Assembly (NCBI RefSeq): GCF_000934605.2
Contig: NZ_CP010897.2
Span: 2,790,001-2,854,000, forward strand
DNA: 64,000 nt
Direction: 5' to 3'
Source of the DNA: Pandoraea vervacti
Lineage (GTDB): Bacteria; Pseudomonadota; Gammaproteobacteria; Burkholderiales; Burkholderiaceae
Shown here: one piece after another, positions 1 to 9,709 of the stretch
How positions within the stretch are numbered: the first letter of the stretch is position 1
Layout: every line of letters starts with the position of its first letter
Translations under genes and position numbers: made by a program
The notes under the pieces: generated by a model
Databases searched by the model: none
Told to the model about the DNA's origin: nothing
The model's input: the letters and a program-made list of their open reading frames with translations, nothing else

Positions 1-1
1 C

Positions 2-295
2 AAACTCACCGCCTTCGAACTCCCGGCTGGCGATGGCATACGCGTTGAGACAGGTTACGCGCAGGGCAACGCCGTTACCCCGTATTACGATCCGTTGCTG
101 GCGAAGATCATCGTGCACGCCACGGATCGTCCCGCCGCCATTCGTCGCATGCGAGAAGCCCTGCAATCGACCGGGATAAGCGGCGTGAAAACCAATATCC
201 CCTTCGCGCTCCGGGTCCTGGACGACGAATTGTTCCAGCTCGGCCATGTTCACACGGCGCTGGGCACCGAAATCCTGGCGGGCGCACACGCCTGA
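2..295 (+). CDS. Biotin carboxylase, C-terminal end (5' truncated)
   Basis: The window opens inside this gene; the reading frame is open from base 2 to the stop. The 97 visible residues match the C-terminal lobe of biotin carboxylases (acetyl-CoA, propionyl-CoA or urea carboxylase type): VTPYYDPLLAKIIVHATDR, then a segment ending in GVKTNIPF. This lobe closes over ATP/bicarbonate and carries part of the carboxyl-transfer site. PYYDPLLAK fits the acyl-CoA/urea carboxylase type somewhat better than housekeeping AccC, but the substrate cannot be decided without the upstream part. It is followed by a 224-bp gap holding the promoter of the next operon, so it belongs to a different transcription unit. 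Confidence 0.85.
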   Translation, partial: KLTAFELPAGDGIRVETGYAQGNAVTPYYDPLLAKIIVHATDRPAAIRRMREALQSTGISGVKTNIPFALRVLDDELFQLGHVHTALGTEILAGAHA

Positions 296-309
296 TGCGC
301 TTGCGGCGC

Positions 310-358
310 CCCGGCGGGCAATCGCCTGACAAGCCTCTGACAATCGCCGGGCAATCGT
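310..358 (+). repeat. Short CAATCG-type imperfect repeats
   Basis: Between the biotin carboxylase stop and the glgE promoter, units such as CAATCGCCGGG and CAATCGTCGGG stand side by side with an 11-bp period, preceded by looser copies. It may be the remains of a slipped repeat or a binding region upstream of the sigma-54 element. No function can be assigned from sequence. Confidence 0.4.
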
Positions 359-457
359 CGGGTAATCAATCATGCAGTGAGGCGCTTTCTACAAACCTTT
401 GCCAATAGGGGCTGGCGGACCGGGGCGAATGCCACGCAAGCGCGCGCCGTCAAGGCG

Positions 458-473
458 AGGCACGGAACTTGCA
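458..473 (+). promoter_or_regulatory. Putative sigma-54 promoter of the glgE operon
   Basis: AGGCACGGAACTTGCA matches the -24/-12 consensus TGGCACG-N4-TTGCA except for the first base, with GG and GC at exact spacing. The expected transcription start is near 485, giving a leader of about 35 nt to the ATG at 520. A TTG start at 469 for glgE would lie inside this element, which supports the later start. Confidence 0.75.
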
Positions 474-519
474 ACGTCGACGACATCAAGTGCCCCTGTG
501 GGCTCGGGAGTTCGTCGCA

Positions 520-3500
520 ATGTCTCACTCGCTGTCACGCCCGATGTCAGGCAAACGTACCCACGACACGGGTCCGCTTTCGACTACGGACGCCAGGGCT
601 GGCGTAGCGCCACCCGCCGGCCCGCCGCGCATCTATGCGCTGAGCGCGCGTCCCCTTCCCGGCACCGACGACTGGACGGCGCTCGTCGAGCGCGTGGCCG
701 ACCTCGGCTTCTCCCGGTTGCTGGTCGACGAAACGTCGTTCGGCGACACGCTGGCGCAGTATCTCGATGCGCCCCACCGGCACGGACTCGCACTCGATGT
801 CGCGGTGAACGCCGACGTCGCCTATGGCGTGCCGCAAGCCTCTGACACGACGGATGGCCCGGGCAGCGACGATCCGCCCGATCCCCGCTTTCCGCCGCGC
901 TCCGCCGAGCGCTCAATCGTGTCATCTGCGGCGAATCGTCCGGCCAATGGGTCGCAGTGCGCGAACGATGCTTCCGACGGACTTGTCGCCCGACTGCACA
1001 AGCTCGCCGCGCAAGGAATCGACGGCTTTTGTCTGCATCATCTCAACGCCCGGCCCAGCGCCGCGTGGCGACGCCTGATCAACGATATGCGACGCCATTA
1101 CCCGGCGCTTCAATGGTTCGGCTGGACGCCCGGTCTGCCACGGGAGCAAATGATCGCCATGGCGGACGCGGACTTCGACGGCGTTTTCCTCTCGTCGTGC
1201 TGGTGGGATATGCGCGCATCGTGGCTCTACGACGAGCATGCCGATCTGGCGAAGTGCGCCTGGCGTATTGCCTTGGCGGGCGACCCGTTCGAGACCCCCG
1301 ATGACCTCGTCGTGCGAAGTCACAACGTGCTCGAATGCGCCCGCTCGCTGCAGCTTGCCTTCGAGCTTGGCGACGGCATTCTGATGCCTGCGGGCATGGA
1401 GTTCGGTCACGCGCATGCGGCAAGCGAACTGCCGGTTGCCGGACCGCCCACCGATGCTGCGACCGCCTCCGTCCATGAGATCGACTTTCGCCAGACCATC
1501 GCCGCGGGCAATCGGCGGCTGGTGGCCAACGCGCAGCGCGCTGAAGATAGCGGCGGCGCGTCGGTCGGGCATCCCGCCGCCCGGGCCTTTCTGCGATCGC
1601 TGTCGGGCGGCGACGCGGCGATCACACTCGTCACGCAGGAGATCCCCGGCGCGACGCGCAGCCGCATCGTCGCGGTCAACCGAAGCCTCACGCGGGCCGC
1701 CACGCTTGCCATGTCGAGCTGCGCGAACGTCGATCACGTCAAGCTCACACCGCTCGATGCGCATGGCAACACCGTAGGTGCGCCGCAAGCGTTGACGCAT
1801 ATTTCGCTCGCCCCCGGCGAGGTCCGTGTCTGGCAGGCCGAAATGGACCGTCACGTATCACGCCATGTCTGGCCCAAGGCGAAGTTGGGCGCGACGGGCG
1901 AGCCGGAGCGTCGCGCGGTGCGCGAGGCGGCTGCGCAGTCGCGCGTGGTGATCGAGGCTGTCGAGCCCTCGCTGGAAAACGGCCGATTCGCGTCGCGGGC
2001 CGTGGTGGGCGAGACGCTTCCGATTTCCGCCGACGTGTTCACCGACGGACATGCCCTGCCCAGTGCAGTTTTGCGATGGCGAGCGCTCGACGCCACCGCG
2101 TGGCAAGAAATTCCCATGACGCCGATCGGCAACGATCGCTGGCGTGCCGAATTTCGCGCGACGCGTCTGGGCCGCCACGAATATCAGATCGAAGCGTGGC
2201 AGGACCCCTATGTGAACTGGTGTCGTGAAGTGGCGAAGAAGCTCGACGCCGGCCAGTCGATTGCGCTGGAGATCCAGGAAGGCATCGAGTGCCTGAGAAA
2301 GGTCGCCGAGCAAGCAACGTCGGCCCGCGTGCGCAAAGCGCTCGACGGCGTGGCGGCACAGGTTAAAGCGCAAGACCCCGCTATCGCGTCCCAGGCGTAT
2401 GCCACACTGAGCGCACCGGCCACGCTCGACGCCGTGGCTGCCGCACGTTACCGTCCGTTCGTGACCCGTTCGTCGGTGCTCCCGCTCGACGTGGAGCCTC
2501 CGGAGGCTGCATTCGCAAGCTGGTACGAGCTGTTTCCCCGCTCACAAAGCGGTGACCCCGGCAAACACGGGACCTTCGACGATGTCATCCGGCGGCTGCC
2601 GTCCATCGCGGCGATGGGCTTTGACGTGCTCTACATGCCGCCGATTCACCCCATCGGAAAAACGCATCGCAAGGGTCGCAACAACCGGCTCGACGCGCAG
2701 CCCGGCGATCCGGGCAGCCCGTACGCGATCGGCGACGCGTCCGGCGGTCACGATGCCATCCACCCCGAACTGGGCACGATTGACGATTTCCGACGCCTGC
2801 GTCAGGCCGCGGGCGCTCACGGGCTGCGTATTGCGCTCGATTTTGCGGTGCAGTGCTCGCCCGACCATCCGTGGTTGCGCGAGCATCCGGGGTGGTTCGA
2901 CTGGCGTGCGGATGGTTCGCTACGCTACGCCGAGAATCCGCCGAAGAAATACGAGGATATCGTCAACGTCGATTTCTATGCGCCGGACGCGGTGCCCGGG
3001 CTATGGCTCGCGCTGCGCGACATCGTGTTGTACTGGATATCCGAAGGCATCGACCTGTTCCGTGTGGATAACCCCCACACCAAGCCACTGCCGTTCTGGG
3101 AATGGCTGATCGGCTCGGTGCGAGCCGCGCACCCGAGAACCGTGTTTCTGGCCGAAGCGTTCACGCGTCCGAAGCTGATGTATCGGCTAGCCAAGATCGG
3201 CTTCTCGCAGTCGTACACGTATTTCACCTGGCGCGAGACGAAGACCGAACTCACCGAGTATCTGACAGAACTTCAACAGCCGGACATTGCGGCGTGCTTT
3301 CGTCCGCACTTCTTCGTCAACACGCCGGACATCAATCCGTATCACCTGCAAACCGGCGGGCGTCCGGTCCATCTGGCGCGCGCGGCGTTGGCCACGACGC
3401 TCTCCGGACTGTGGGGCATGTACAGCGGGTTCGAACTCTGCGAGGCGACGCCGATTCCCGGGCGCGAGGAGTACCTCAACGCCGAGAAGTATGAGATTCG

Positions 3501-3924
3501 GGCATGGGACTGGGCGCGTCCGGGCAATATCGTGCGCGAGATCACGGTGCTCAACCGAATCCGCAAAGGCCATCCGGCGTTGCAGACGCATCGCGGCGTG
3601 ACGTTCCTGAACGCAGACAATCCGCACGTTCTCTACTTCGAAAAGGCCACACCCACGCGCGCCGACGTCGTGCTCGTGGCCGTCAATCTCGACGCACGCC
3701 AGACCCACGCCACCACCATCGAACTGCCGCTCTGGCGATGGCAACTGCCGGACGACGGTGCGCTCGATGTCGAAAACCTGCTCGACGGCACGCAATTCGT
3801 GTGGCACGGCAAGCACCAGCGCGTTCACCTTTCGCCCAACGCGCCCTATGGCATCTGGTCCGTTCGTCCACGGCGCGAGATGGCCGACGACGATGACACC
3901 GACCCACGCCGGGAGACCCCATGA
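520..3924 (+). CDS. glgE: GlgE, alpha-1,4-glucan:maltose-1-phosphate maltosyltransferase
   Basis: GlgE transfers maltosyl units from alpha-maltose-1-phosphate to the end of an alpha-1,4-glucan in the cytoplasm. The protein is 1134 aa, far longer than classic GlgE (about 650-700 aa). Residues about 35-330 form an extra N-terminal segment that looks like a degenerate GH13/TIM-barrel domain. The true GlgE part runs from about residue 470: a beta-sandwich domain, then the catalytic barrel with FRVDNPHTKPLPFW (Asp850 nucleophile) and FLAEAFTRPK (Glu879 acid/base), both hallmarks of the family. The ATG at 520 has GGGAG about 9 nt upstream. The stop overlaps the next gene by ATGA, and that gene makes the maltose-1-phosphate used here. 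Transcription is likely from the sigma-54 element at 458. The function is clear; the role of the N-terminal segment is unknown. Confidence 0.93.
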   Translation: MSHSLSRPMSGKRTHDTGPLSTTDARAGVAPPAGPPRIYALSARPLPGTDDWTALVERVADLGFSRLLVDETSFGDTLAQYLDAPHRHGLALDVAVNADVAYGVPQASDTTDGPGSDDPPDPRFPPRSAERSIVSSAANRPANGSQCANDASDGLVARLHKLAAQGIDGFCLHHLNARPSAAWRRLINDMRRHYPALQWFGWTPGLPREQMIAMADADFDGVFLSSCWWDMRASWLYDEHADLAKCAWRIALAGDPFETPDDLVVRSHNVLECARSLQLAFELGDGILMPAGMEFGHAHAASELPVAGPPTDAATASVHEIDFRQTIAAGNRRLVANAQRAEDSGGASVGHPAARAFLRSLSGGDAAITLVTQEIPGATRSRIVAVNRSLTRAATLAMSSCANVDHVKLTPLDAHGNTVGAPQALTHISLAPGEVRVWQAEMDRHVSRHVWPKAKLGATGEPERRAVREAAAQSRVVIEAVEPSLENGRFASRAVVGETLPISADVFTDGHALPSAVLRWRALDATAWQEIPMTPIGNDRWRAEFRATRLGRHEYQIEAWQDPYVNWCREVAKKLDAGQSIALEIQEGIECLRKVAEQATSARVRKALDGVAAQVKAQDPAIASQAYATLSAPATLDAVAAARYRPFVTRSSVLPLDVEPPEAAFASWYELFPRSQSGDPGKHGTFDDVIRRLPSIAAMGFDVLYMPPIHPIGKTHRKGRNNRLDAQPGDPGSPYAIGDASGGHDAIHPELGTIDDFRRLRQAAGAHGLRIALDFAVQCSPDHPWLREHPGWFDWRADGSLRYAENPPKKYEDIVNVDFYAPDAVPGLWLALRDIVLYWISEGIDLFRVDNPHTKPLPFWEWLIGSVRAAHPRTVFLAEAFTRPKLMYRLAKIGFSQSYTYFTWRETKTELTEYLTELQQPDIAACFRPHFFVNTPDINPYHLQTGGRPVHLARAALATTLSGLWGMYSGFELCEATPIPGREEYLNAEKYEIRAWDWARPGNIVREITVLNRIRKGHPALQTHRGVTFLNADNPHVLYFEKATPTRADVVLVAVNLDARQTHATTIELPLWRWQLPDDGALDVENLLDGTQFVWHGKHQRVHLSPNAPYGIWSVRPRREMADDDDTDPRRETP

Positions 3925-6900
3925 AAAGAGAACCCCGGCTCGGCAACGTCGCGCTGCGCGACGATCCGCACTGGTACAAGGACGCGGTCATTTACCAGTT
4001 GCACATCAAATCGTTCTACGACGCCAACGGCGACGGCATCGGCGACTTCGCCGGTCTGATCGAAAAGCTCGACTACATTGCCGAGCTGGGCGTCGACACG
4101 CTGTGGGTACTGCCGTTTTACCCGTCGCCTCGCCGCGACGACGGTTACGACATCGCCGAATATCGTGGCGTCCACCCCGACTACGGCACCATTGCCGACG
4201 TTCGCCGTCTCATCGCGGAAGCGCACGCGCGAGGCATTCGCGTCATTACGGAACTCGTCATCAATCACACCTCCGACCAGCATCCGTGGTTCAAGCGGGC
4301 ATGTCTGGCACGCCCCGGCTCGTCGCATCGCAATTACTACGTCTGGTCCGACACAGGACGCGAATACGACGGCACGCGCATCATCTTCGTCGACACGGAG
4401 GTCTCGAACTGGACGTGGGAGCCGACGGCGGGCGCCTACTACTGGCACCGCTTCTACTCGCATCAACCCGACCTGAACTTCGACAATCCCCAAGTGCTGC
4501 GTTCGGTGCTCGGGGTGATGCATTTCTGGCTGGGGATGGGGGTCGATGGCCTGCGACTCGACGCCGTGCCGTACCTCGTGGAGCGTGAAGGCACCAGCAA
4601 CGAGAACCTTCCGGAGACGCACGCCATTTTGCGACGCATTCGGGCCGATCTCGACGCGAAGTATCGCAACCGTCTCCTGCTCGCCGAAGCCAATCAGTGG
4701 CCGGAGGACGTGCAGCAGTACTTCGGGGCGGGCGACGAGTGCCATATGGCGTTCCACTTTCCGCTCATGCCGCGCATGTACATGGCGATCGCGCGCGAGG
4801 ACCGATTCCCGATCACGGATATCCTGAGCCAGACTCCGCAGATTCCCGACGCCTGCCAATGGGCCATCTTCCTGCGCAATCACGACGAGCTCACGCTCGA
4901 AATGGTCACCGACAGCGAGCGCGATTACCTGTGGGAGGTCTATGCGTCCGACCGGCGGGCGCGCCTGAATCTCGGCATACGGCGCCGCCTTGCGCCCTTG
5001 CTGGAGCGTGACCGGCGTCGCATCGAGCTGATGAACAGCCTGTTGTTGTCGATGCCGGGCACGCCCGTCATCTACTACGGCGACGAAATCGGCATGGGCG
5101 ACAACATCCATCTGGGCGATCGCGATGGCGTGCGCACGCCCATGCAATGGTCGTACGACCGCAACGGCGGCTTCTCGCGGGCAGACCCGGAACTGCTGAC
5201 GTTGCCCGCGATTCAGGGCGCGTTGTACGGCTACGAGTCGGTCAACGTGGAGAGTCAGGCGCGCGACCCGCACTCGTTGCTGAACTGGATGCGACGCCTG
5301 ATCGCCACGCGCCGGTCCCGGCGCGCCTTCGGCCGAGGCACCATCGAATTCCTGCATCCGACGAACCGCAAGGTACTGGCGTATCTGCGCGAGCATGCGG
5401 ACGAAGCCCCACTGCTGTGCGTGGCCAACCTGTCGCGCGCCTCGCAGGCCGTGGAGCTCGACCTCTCGCGGTTTGCCGGGCGCACGCCGGTGGAGTTGCT
5501 CGGTGGCACGGCGTTCCCGGCGGTCGGTCAACTGACGTATCTGTTGACGTTGCCGCCCTATGGCTTTTACTGGTTCGAGTTGACCGAAGCGACGCAGGCG
5601 CCGCGCTGGAACGACGAAGCGTCCGAGCAGCTTCCCGAGTTCACCACGTTCGTCTGGCGCGCCGGGGCGCCGTTGCTCGATGCTTCGATTTGCGAGGCCA
5701 TCTCAAAGACCATCCTGCCGCGCTATCTGCCCAGACGGCGGTGGTTTGCGGGGAAGAACGCACAGCTTCGGGCGACACGTCTGCGTTGTGTCACGCAACT
5801 CATGCAAGGCACGCCCGAGGGCGGCCCGGAGGCCCCGATCTGGTTGTGCGAGGTCGACGCGCACCTCGATGCCGATGGCGCCGATGGCGCCGTTCGCGAA
5901 CGGCAGGTGCAGACGTATCTGCTGCCGCTCACCGTCGTTTGGGAGCAGACCGGCATGCGTCCCTTGCCGATTCAGCTCGCGCTCGCACGCGTGCGACGCG
6001 GTGGGCGCGTGGGCTACCTGGTCGATGCCTTTGCGAGCGAAGCGCTCGGCCCGGTGCTCGCCGGTCTGATGCAATCGAACGCGCGCGTGCCGGTGCAGCG
6101 CCCGGGCGACACGGGCAATACGGGCAATACGAGTGAGGCCGGCGACGGCGCAGCGCCCGGCGTCTTCGAGTTCGAAAGCGCCGCCGTGCTCGCGCAGGAG
6201 CCGATTCCCCCGGGCGAAGCCACTCAGTGGATGGCCGTCGAGCAGACCAACAGTTCGTTGGCGATGGGCAATTCGCTCGCGCTCAAGCTCGTTCGGCAGG
6301 TCGTGCCCGGCGTGCATCCAGAGGCCGAAATGTTGCGTCGGCTGAGCGAGTGCGGCTTCGCCAACTCGCCGGAGTGGCTCGGCGAAGTCCGTCGGCGCGA
6401 TGCCGACGGAACACCGCACACGCTGGCCATCCTGCAACGCTTCGTCGGCAATCAGGGTAACGGCTGGAACTGGGGCTACGACACCCTCTCACGGCTCATC
6501 GAAGCGCTTTCGCACGATGAAGTCAGCGCGGGGGAAACGCGCGACGAAGCCGCACCCTACCTGCAACTGGCCACCCAGATCGGCAAACGCCTGGGCGAGA
6601 TGCATCTCGTGCTGGCGCAGGACACGAACGACGAGGCGTTCTCACCCATCGTCGCAAACGACGCCATGCTCGCGCGCTGGACGTCGCACGCGCAGGCGAT
6701 GGTCTCGCAGGCGTTCTCCCGGCTCGCGGCGCATAAGGCGACGGTCGCCGAGTTGCCGGACGCCAACGCGCAGATGTCGGCCATCGAGTCGCTGCTAGGT
6801 CGGCGCGAGGAAGTCATCGGCCGGCTCGCCGAGCTGGTGCAGCAAGGCGCCGGTACGATTTGCCAGCGCGTGCACGGCGACTTCCACCTCGGACAGGTAC

Positions 6901-7346
6901 TCGTGACGCCCGGCGACGTGGTCATCATCGACTTCGAAGGCGAACCGGCGCGCGAGGTGTCGGTGCGGCGCGAGAAGACCAGTCCGCTGCGCGACGTGGC
7001 CGGATTGCTGCGCTCACTGGACTACGTGGGGCGCGCTGTCGCCAGTACGGAAGAACCCCTGCCCGCGCCGATGCTTGCGCGTCGCGAAGCGCTCTTGCGC
7101 CAGATCATGGCCGATGCGAGCCAGGCGTTTCTCGACGCCTACGCGCGATCGGTGGCCTACGGCGCCCCGCGACTGGCTGAGACCTTCGCGTGCCGCGCGC
7201 TACTCGATGCTCAATTGTTGGAAAAGGCTGCGTACGAAATCGTCTATGAGTGTGCGAACCGGCCTGCTTGGCTCTGGGTGCCGCTCGCGGGATTCGAGTC
7301 CCTGGTCGCACGCTTGCTCGGCCCGAAGGAGGACGCATCATCATGA
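3921..7346 (+). CDS. treS: TreS-maltokinase fusion (trehalose synthase / Pep2)
   Basis: This 1141-aa bifunctional enzyme has an N-terminal GH13 trehalose synthase (about 1-555) that interconverts trehalose and maltose, and a C-terminal maltokinase (about 565-1141) that makes maltose-1-phosphate for GlgE. Visible catalytic residues are Asp214 in GLRLDAVPYL, Glu256 in LLAEANQW and Asp322 in RNHDELT. The kinase half shows RRWFAGKNAQ and the phosphotransferase signature RVHGDFHLGQVL (Asp987), followed by VVIIDFEGEPAR. Fused TreS-Pep2 proteins are known in proteobacteria. It overlaps glgE (ATGA) and glgB, so translation is probably coupled. A short DTGNTGNT run at about residues 730-738 is encoded by a 9-bp repeat in the linker-like start of the kinase half. 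Confidence 0.95.
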   Translation: MKREPRLGNVALRDDPHWYKDAVIYQLHIKSFYDANGDGIGDFAGLIEKLDYIAELGVDTLWVLPFYPSPRRDDGYDIAEYRGVHPDYGTIADVRRLIAEAHARGIRVITELVINHTSDQHPWFKRACLARPGSSHRNYYVWSDTGREYDGTRIIFVDTEVSNWTWEPTAGAYYWHRFYSHQPDLNFDNPQVLRSVLGVMHFWLGMGVDGLRLDAVPYLVEREGTSNENLPETHAILRRIRADLDAKYRNRLLLAEANQWPEDVQQYFGAGDECHMAFHFPLMPRMYMAIAREDRFPITDILSQTPQIPDACQWAIFLRNHDELTLEMVTDSERDYLWEVYASDRRARLNLGIRRRLAPLLERDRRRIELMNSLLLSMPGTPVIYYGDEIGMGDNIHLGDRDGVRTPMQWSYDRNGGFSRADPELLTLPAIQGALYGYESVNVESQARDPHSLLNWMRRLIATRRSRRAFGRGTIEFLHPTNRKVLAYLREHADEAPLLCVANLSRASQAVELDLSRFAGRTPVELLGGTAFPAVGQLTYLLTLPPYGFYWFELTEATQAPRWNDEASEQLPEFTTFVWRAGAPLLDASICEAISKTILPRYLPRRRWFAGKNAQLRATRLRCVTQLMQGTPEGGPEAPIWLCEVDAHLDADGADGAVRERQVQTYLLPLTVVWEQTGMRPLPIQLALARVRRGGRVGYLVDAFASEALGPVLAGLMQSNARVPVQRPGDTGNTGNTSEAGDGAAPGVFEFESAAVLAQEPIPPGEATQWMAVEQTNSSLAMGNSLALKLVRQVVPGVHPEAEMLRRLSECGFANSPEWLGEVRRRDADGTPHTLAILQRFVGNQGNGWNWGYDTLSRLIEALSHDEVSAGETRDEAAPYLQLATQIGKRLGEMHLVLAQDTNDEAFSPIVANDAMLARWTSHAQAMVSQAFSRLAAHKATVAELPDANAQMSAIESLLGRREEVIGRLAELVQQGAGTICQRVHGDFHLGQVLVTPGDVVIIDFEGEPAREVSVRREKTSPLRDVAGLLRSLDYVGRAVASTEEPLPAPMLARREALLRQIMADASQAFLDAYARSVAYGAPRLAETFACRALLDAQLLEKAAYEIVYECANRPAWLWVPLAGFESLVARLLGPKEDASS
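6100..6135 (+). repeat. 9-bp tandem repeat inside treS
   Basis: Units ACACGGGCA, ATACGGGCA and ATACGAGTG follow each other with a 9-bp period and are read in frame as threonine/glycine/asparagine-rich sequence in the maltokinase half. It is the first of several period-9 repeats in the window. Confidence 0.7.
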
Positions 7347-9706
7347 ACCGCGCCCTGCCCTCGCCGCCTCACGCCGAATCGCAGGGCAGCGAACGTATCC
7401 CCCCCACGTCAGCGGACGATTTGCATGCGTTGATCGACGCCCGCCACCCCGACCCGTTTTCGGTCCTCGGACCGCATCGCGACGGGGCGGACTGGATCGT
7501 CCGCGTCTTCCTGCCCGGCGCACTCGGCGTCGGACTCGAACCCTTGCCTTCGTCCAACGATGGCGTGCTCCCGATGCACCGGATACATGCGGACGGCCTG
7601 TTCGTCGCTTACCTGCGCACTGCGGCGTCGGGCACGGATCGCCACCCGCCGTACCGACTGCATATCGACTGGCCGCAGGCACGCCAGATCACCGTCGACC
7701 CCTACGCGTTCGATCTTCTGCTCGGCGAGCTAGACCTTCATTTGCTGCGCGAAGGGCGTCACTGGCGAATCGGCGACTGTCTCGGCGCCCACGCCATGTC
7801 GGTGGATGCGGTATCCGGTGTGCGATTTGCCGTATGGGCGCCCAACGCCAGTCGTGTGTCGGTGGTGGGCGATTTCAATGGCTGGGACGGACGTCGGCAT
7901 CCCATGCGTTTACGGCACGACGCCGGCGTGTGGGAACTGTTCGTCCCGCATCTGGGCGCAAATGAGCGGTACAAGTTCGAGGTGCGCACCGCGCACGGCA
8001 CCGTGCTGCCGCTCAAGGCCGATCCGCTAGCCCGCATGACCGAAGCCCCGCCGGCGAGCGCGTCCCGCGTGGCCAGCGCATCGCCATTCGTATGGCACGA
8101 CAACGCGTGGCTCGCCGAGCGGGTTCACCGAGCCGCCGTCAACGCGCCGGTCTCGATCTATGAAGTCCATGCCGGGTCCTGGCTTCCGGCGTGCGGCGAT
8201 GACCCGCCGCCGCCCGATTGGGACTCGCTCGCCAGCCGTCTTATCCCCTACGTGCGAGACATGGGCTTCACCCATATCGAGTTTCTGCCGGTCACCGAAC
8301 ATCCCTTCGCGGGATCGTGGGGCTATCAGCCCTTGAGTCTCTATGCCCCGACGGCGCGCTTTGGCGACCCTGCGGGCCTCGCGCGACTCATCGACGCCGC
8401 GCATGTCGCGGGGCTGGGCGTCATTCTCGATTGGGTACCGGCGCACTTTCCGTCCGACGTGCACGGTCTCGCGCACTTCGACGGCACGGCGCTCTACGAG
8501 CACGCCGATCCGCGCGAGGGATTCCATCAGGACTGGAAAACGAGCGTCTATAACCTGGGCCGACGTGAAGTCGTCAATTTTCTGATCGGCAGCGCCCTCG
8601 ACTGGCTGCGCCGGTTTCATGTCGACGGATTGCGGGTGGACGCGGTGGCGTCGATGCTTTACCGCGATTACAGCCGCAAGCCGGGCGAATGGGTGCCCAA
8701 CCGGTACGGCGGGCGCGAAAACCTCGAGGCCGTCGCCTTTTTGCAAATGCTCAGCGAGCGGGTGGCGCAGGAGGCCCCCGGCGCGGCGCTGTTCGCCGAG
8801 GAGTCGACGGCATGGCCGGGCGTGAGTGCGCCGGTGGCGTCCGGAGGACTGGGCTTCGATTACAAGTGGAACATGGGCTGGATGAACGACACGCTGCGCT
8901 ACATGGGGCGCGACCCCGTGTATCGCCGTCATCATCACGACGACCTGACGTTCGGCCTCGTCTACGCGTTCTCGGAACGCTTCGTCCTGCCGCTCTCCCA
9001 TGACGAGGTCGTGCATGGCAAAGGCTCGCTGATCGGGCGCATGCCGGGCGACGCGTGGCAGAAGCACGCCAATCTGCGCGCGTATCTGGGGTTCATGTGG
9101 ACGCATCCCGGCAAGAAGCTGCTTTTCATGGGCGGCGAATTCGCCCAGCAGGCGGAATGGAACCATGACGCGCCGCTCGCCTGGCAGCAACTGGACGACC
9201 CGGCCTGTCGGGGTGTGCAACGCTGGGTGCGAGATCTGAACCGGTGCTATCGGGCCCTGCCCGCACTGTACCGGCTCGACGCCGAAGAGGCCGGCTTCAC
9301 GTGGGTCATCGGTAACGACCGCGACAACAGTGTGCTGGCTTATCTGCGCTTCGGCACACCCGCTCATGCCGATGCGTCGCCGCAAGACGTTTGTCTCGTC
9401 GTCGTCAATTTCACACCGATACCGCGCCACGACTATCGCGTCGGTGTACCGGTCGCGGGCCGCTGGCGCGAAGTGCTCAATTCCGATTTGCGGTGCTATG
9501 GCGGCAGCGGCGTGACCAATGGCGGCCAACACGGTCAGCAAGGTCACCGCGGCCATATCGGGACTAGCGGGACTAGCGGGATTAGCGGGACTAGCGACAC
9601 CATCGCAACCATCGAAACGCAAGGCGTGCCGTCGCATGGGCGCCCGGTGTCGCTCGGGCTGACGCTGCCGCCGTTGGGTTGTCTTGTGCTGACACCGGAG
9701 GAATAG
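7343..9706 (+). CDS. glgB: GlgB, 1,4-alpha-glucan branching enzyme
   Basis: GlgB introduces alpha-1,6 branches into the linear glucan made by GlgE. The ATG at 7343 follows AAGGAGGA and overlaps the treS stop, giving 787 aa; a longer frame upstream is just open treS sequence. An N-terminal N1-type domain and a CBM48 module (VWAPNASRVSVVGDFNGWD near residue 170) precede the GH13 barrel. Catalytic residues are Asp433 in GLRVDAVASM, Glu486 in LFAEESTAW and Asp554 in PLSHDEVVHGKGSL. Near the C terminus a 9-bp repeat gives a GTSGTSGISGTSD run not expected in the family, probably a tolerated surface loop in the C-terminal beta domain. Confidence 0.96.
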   Translation: MNRALPSPPHAESQGSERIPPTSADDLHALIDARHPDPFSVLGPHRDGADWIVRVFLPGALGVGLEPLPSSNDGVLPMHRIHADGLFVAYLRTAASGTDRHPPYRLHIDWPQARQITVDPYAFDLLLGELDLHLLREGRHWRIGDCLGAHAMSVDAVSGVRFAVWAPNASRVSVVGDFNGWDGRRHPMRLRHDAGVWELFVPHLGANERYKFEVRTAHGTVLPLKADPLARMTEAPPASASRVASASPFVWHDNAWLAERVHRAAVNAPVSIYEVHAGSWLPACGDDPPPPDWDSLASRLIPYVRDMGFTHIEFLPVTEHPFAGSWGYQPLSLYAPTARFGDPAGLARLIDAAHVAGLGVILDWVPAHFPSDVHGLAHFDGTALYEHADPREGFHQDWKTSVYNLGRREVVNFLIGSALDWLRRFHVDGLRVDAVASMLYRDYSRKPGEWVPNRYGGRENLEAVAFLQMLSERVAQEAPGAALFAEESTAWPGVSAPVASGGLGFDYKWNMGWMNDTLRYMGRDPVYRRHHHDDLTFGLVYAFSERFVLPLSHDEVVHGKGSLIGRMPGDAWQKHANLRAYLGFMWTHPGKKLLFMGGEFAQQAEWNHDAPLAWQQLDDPACRGVQRWVRDLNRCYRALPALYRLDAEEAGFTWVIGNDRDNSVLAYLRFGTPAHADASPQDVCLVVVNFTPIPRHDYRVGVPVAGRWREVLNSDLRCYGGSGVTNGGQHGQQGHRGHIGTSGTSGISGTSDTIATIETQGVPSHGRPVSLGLTLPPLGCLVLTPEE
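9559..9603 (+). repeat. 9-bp tandem repeat inside glgB
   Basis: Four consecutive units CGGGACTAG (one is CGGGATTAG) span 9559-9594, with a decayed fifth after them. The 9-bp period keeps the glgB frame and codes for glycine-threonine-serine triplets near the end of the protein. Confidence 0.85.
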
Positions 9707-9709
9707 CCG

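Noticed and set aside
469..519. TTG start for glgE at 469
   Set aside because: The codon lies inside the sigma-54 element. The ATG at 520 has a ribosome-binding site and follows the expected transcription start.
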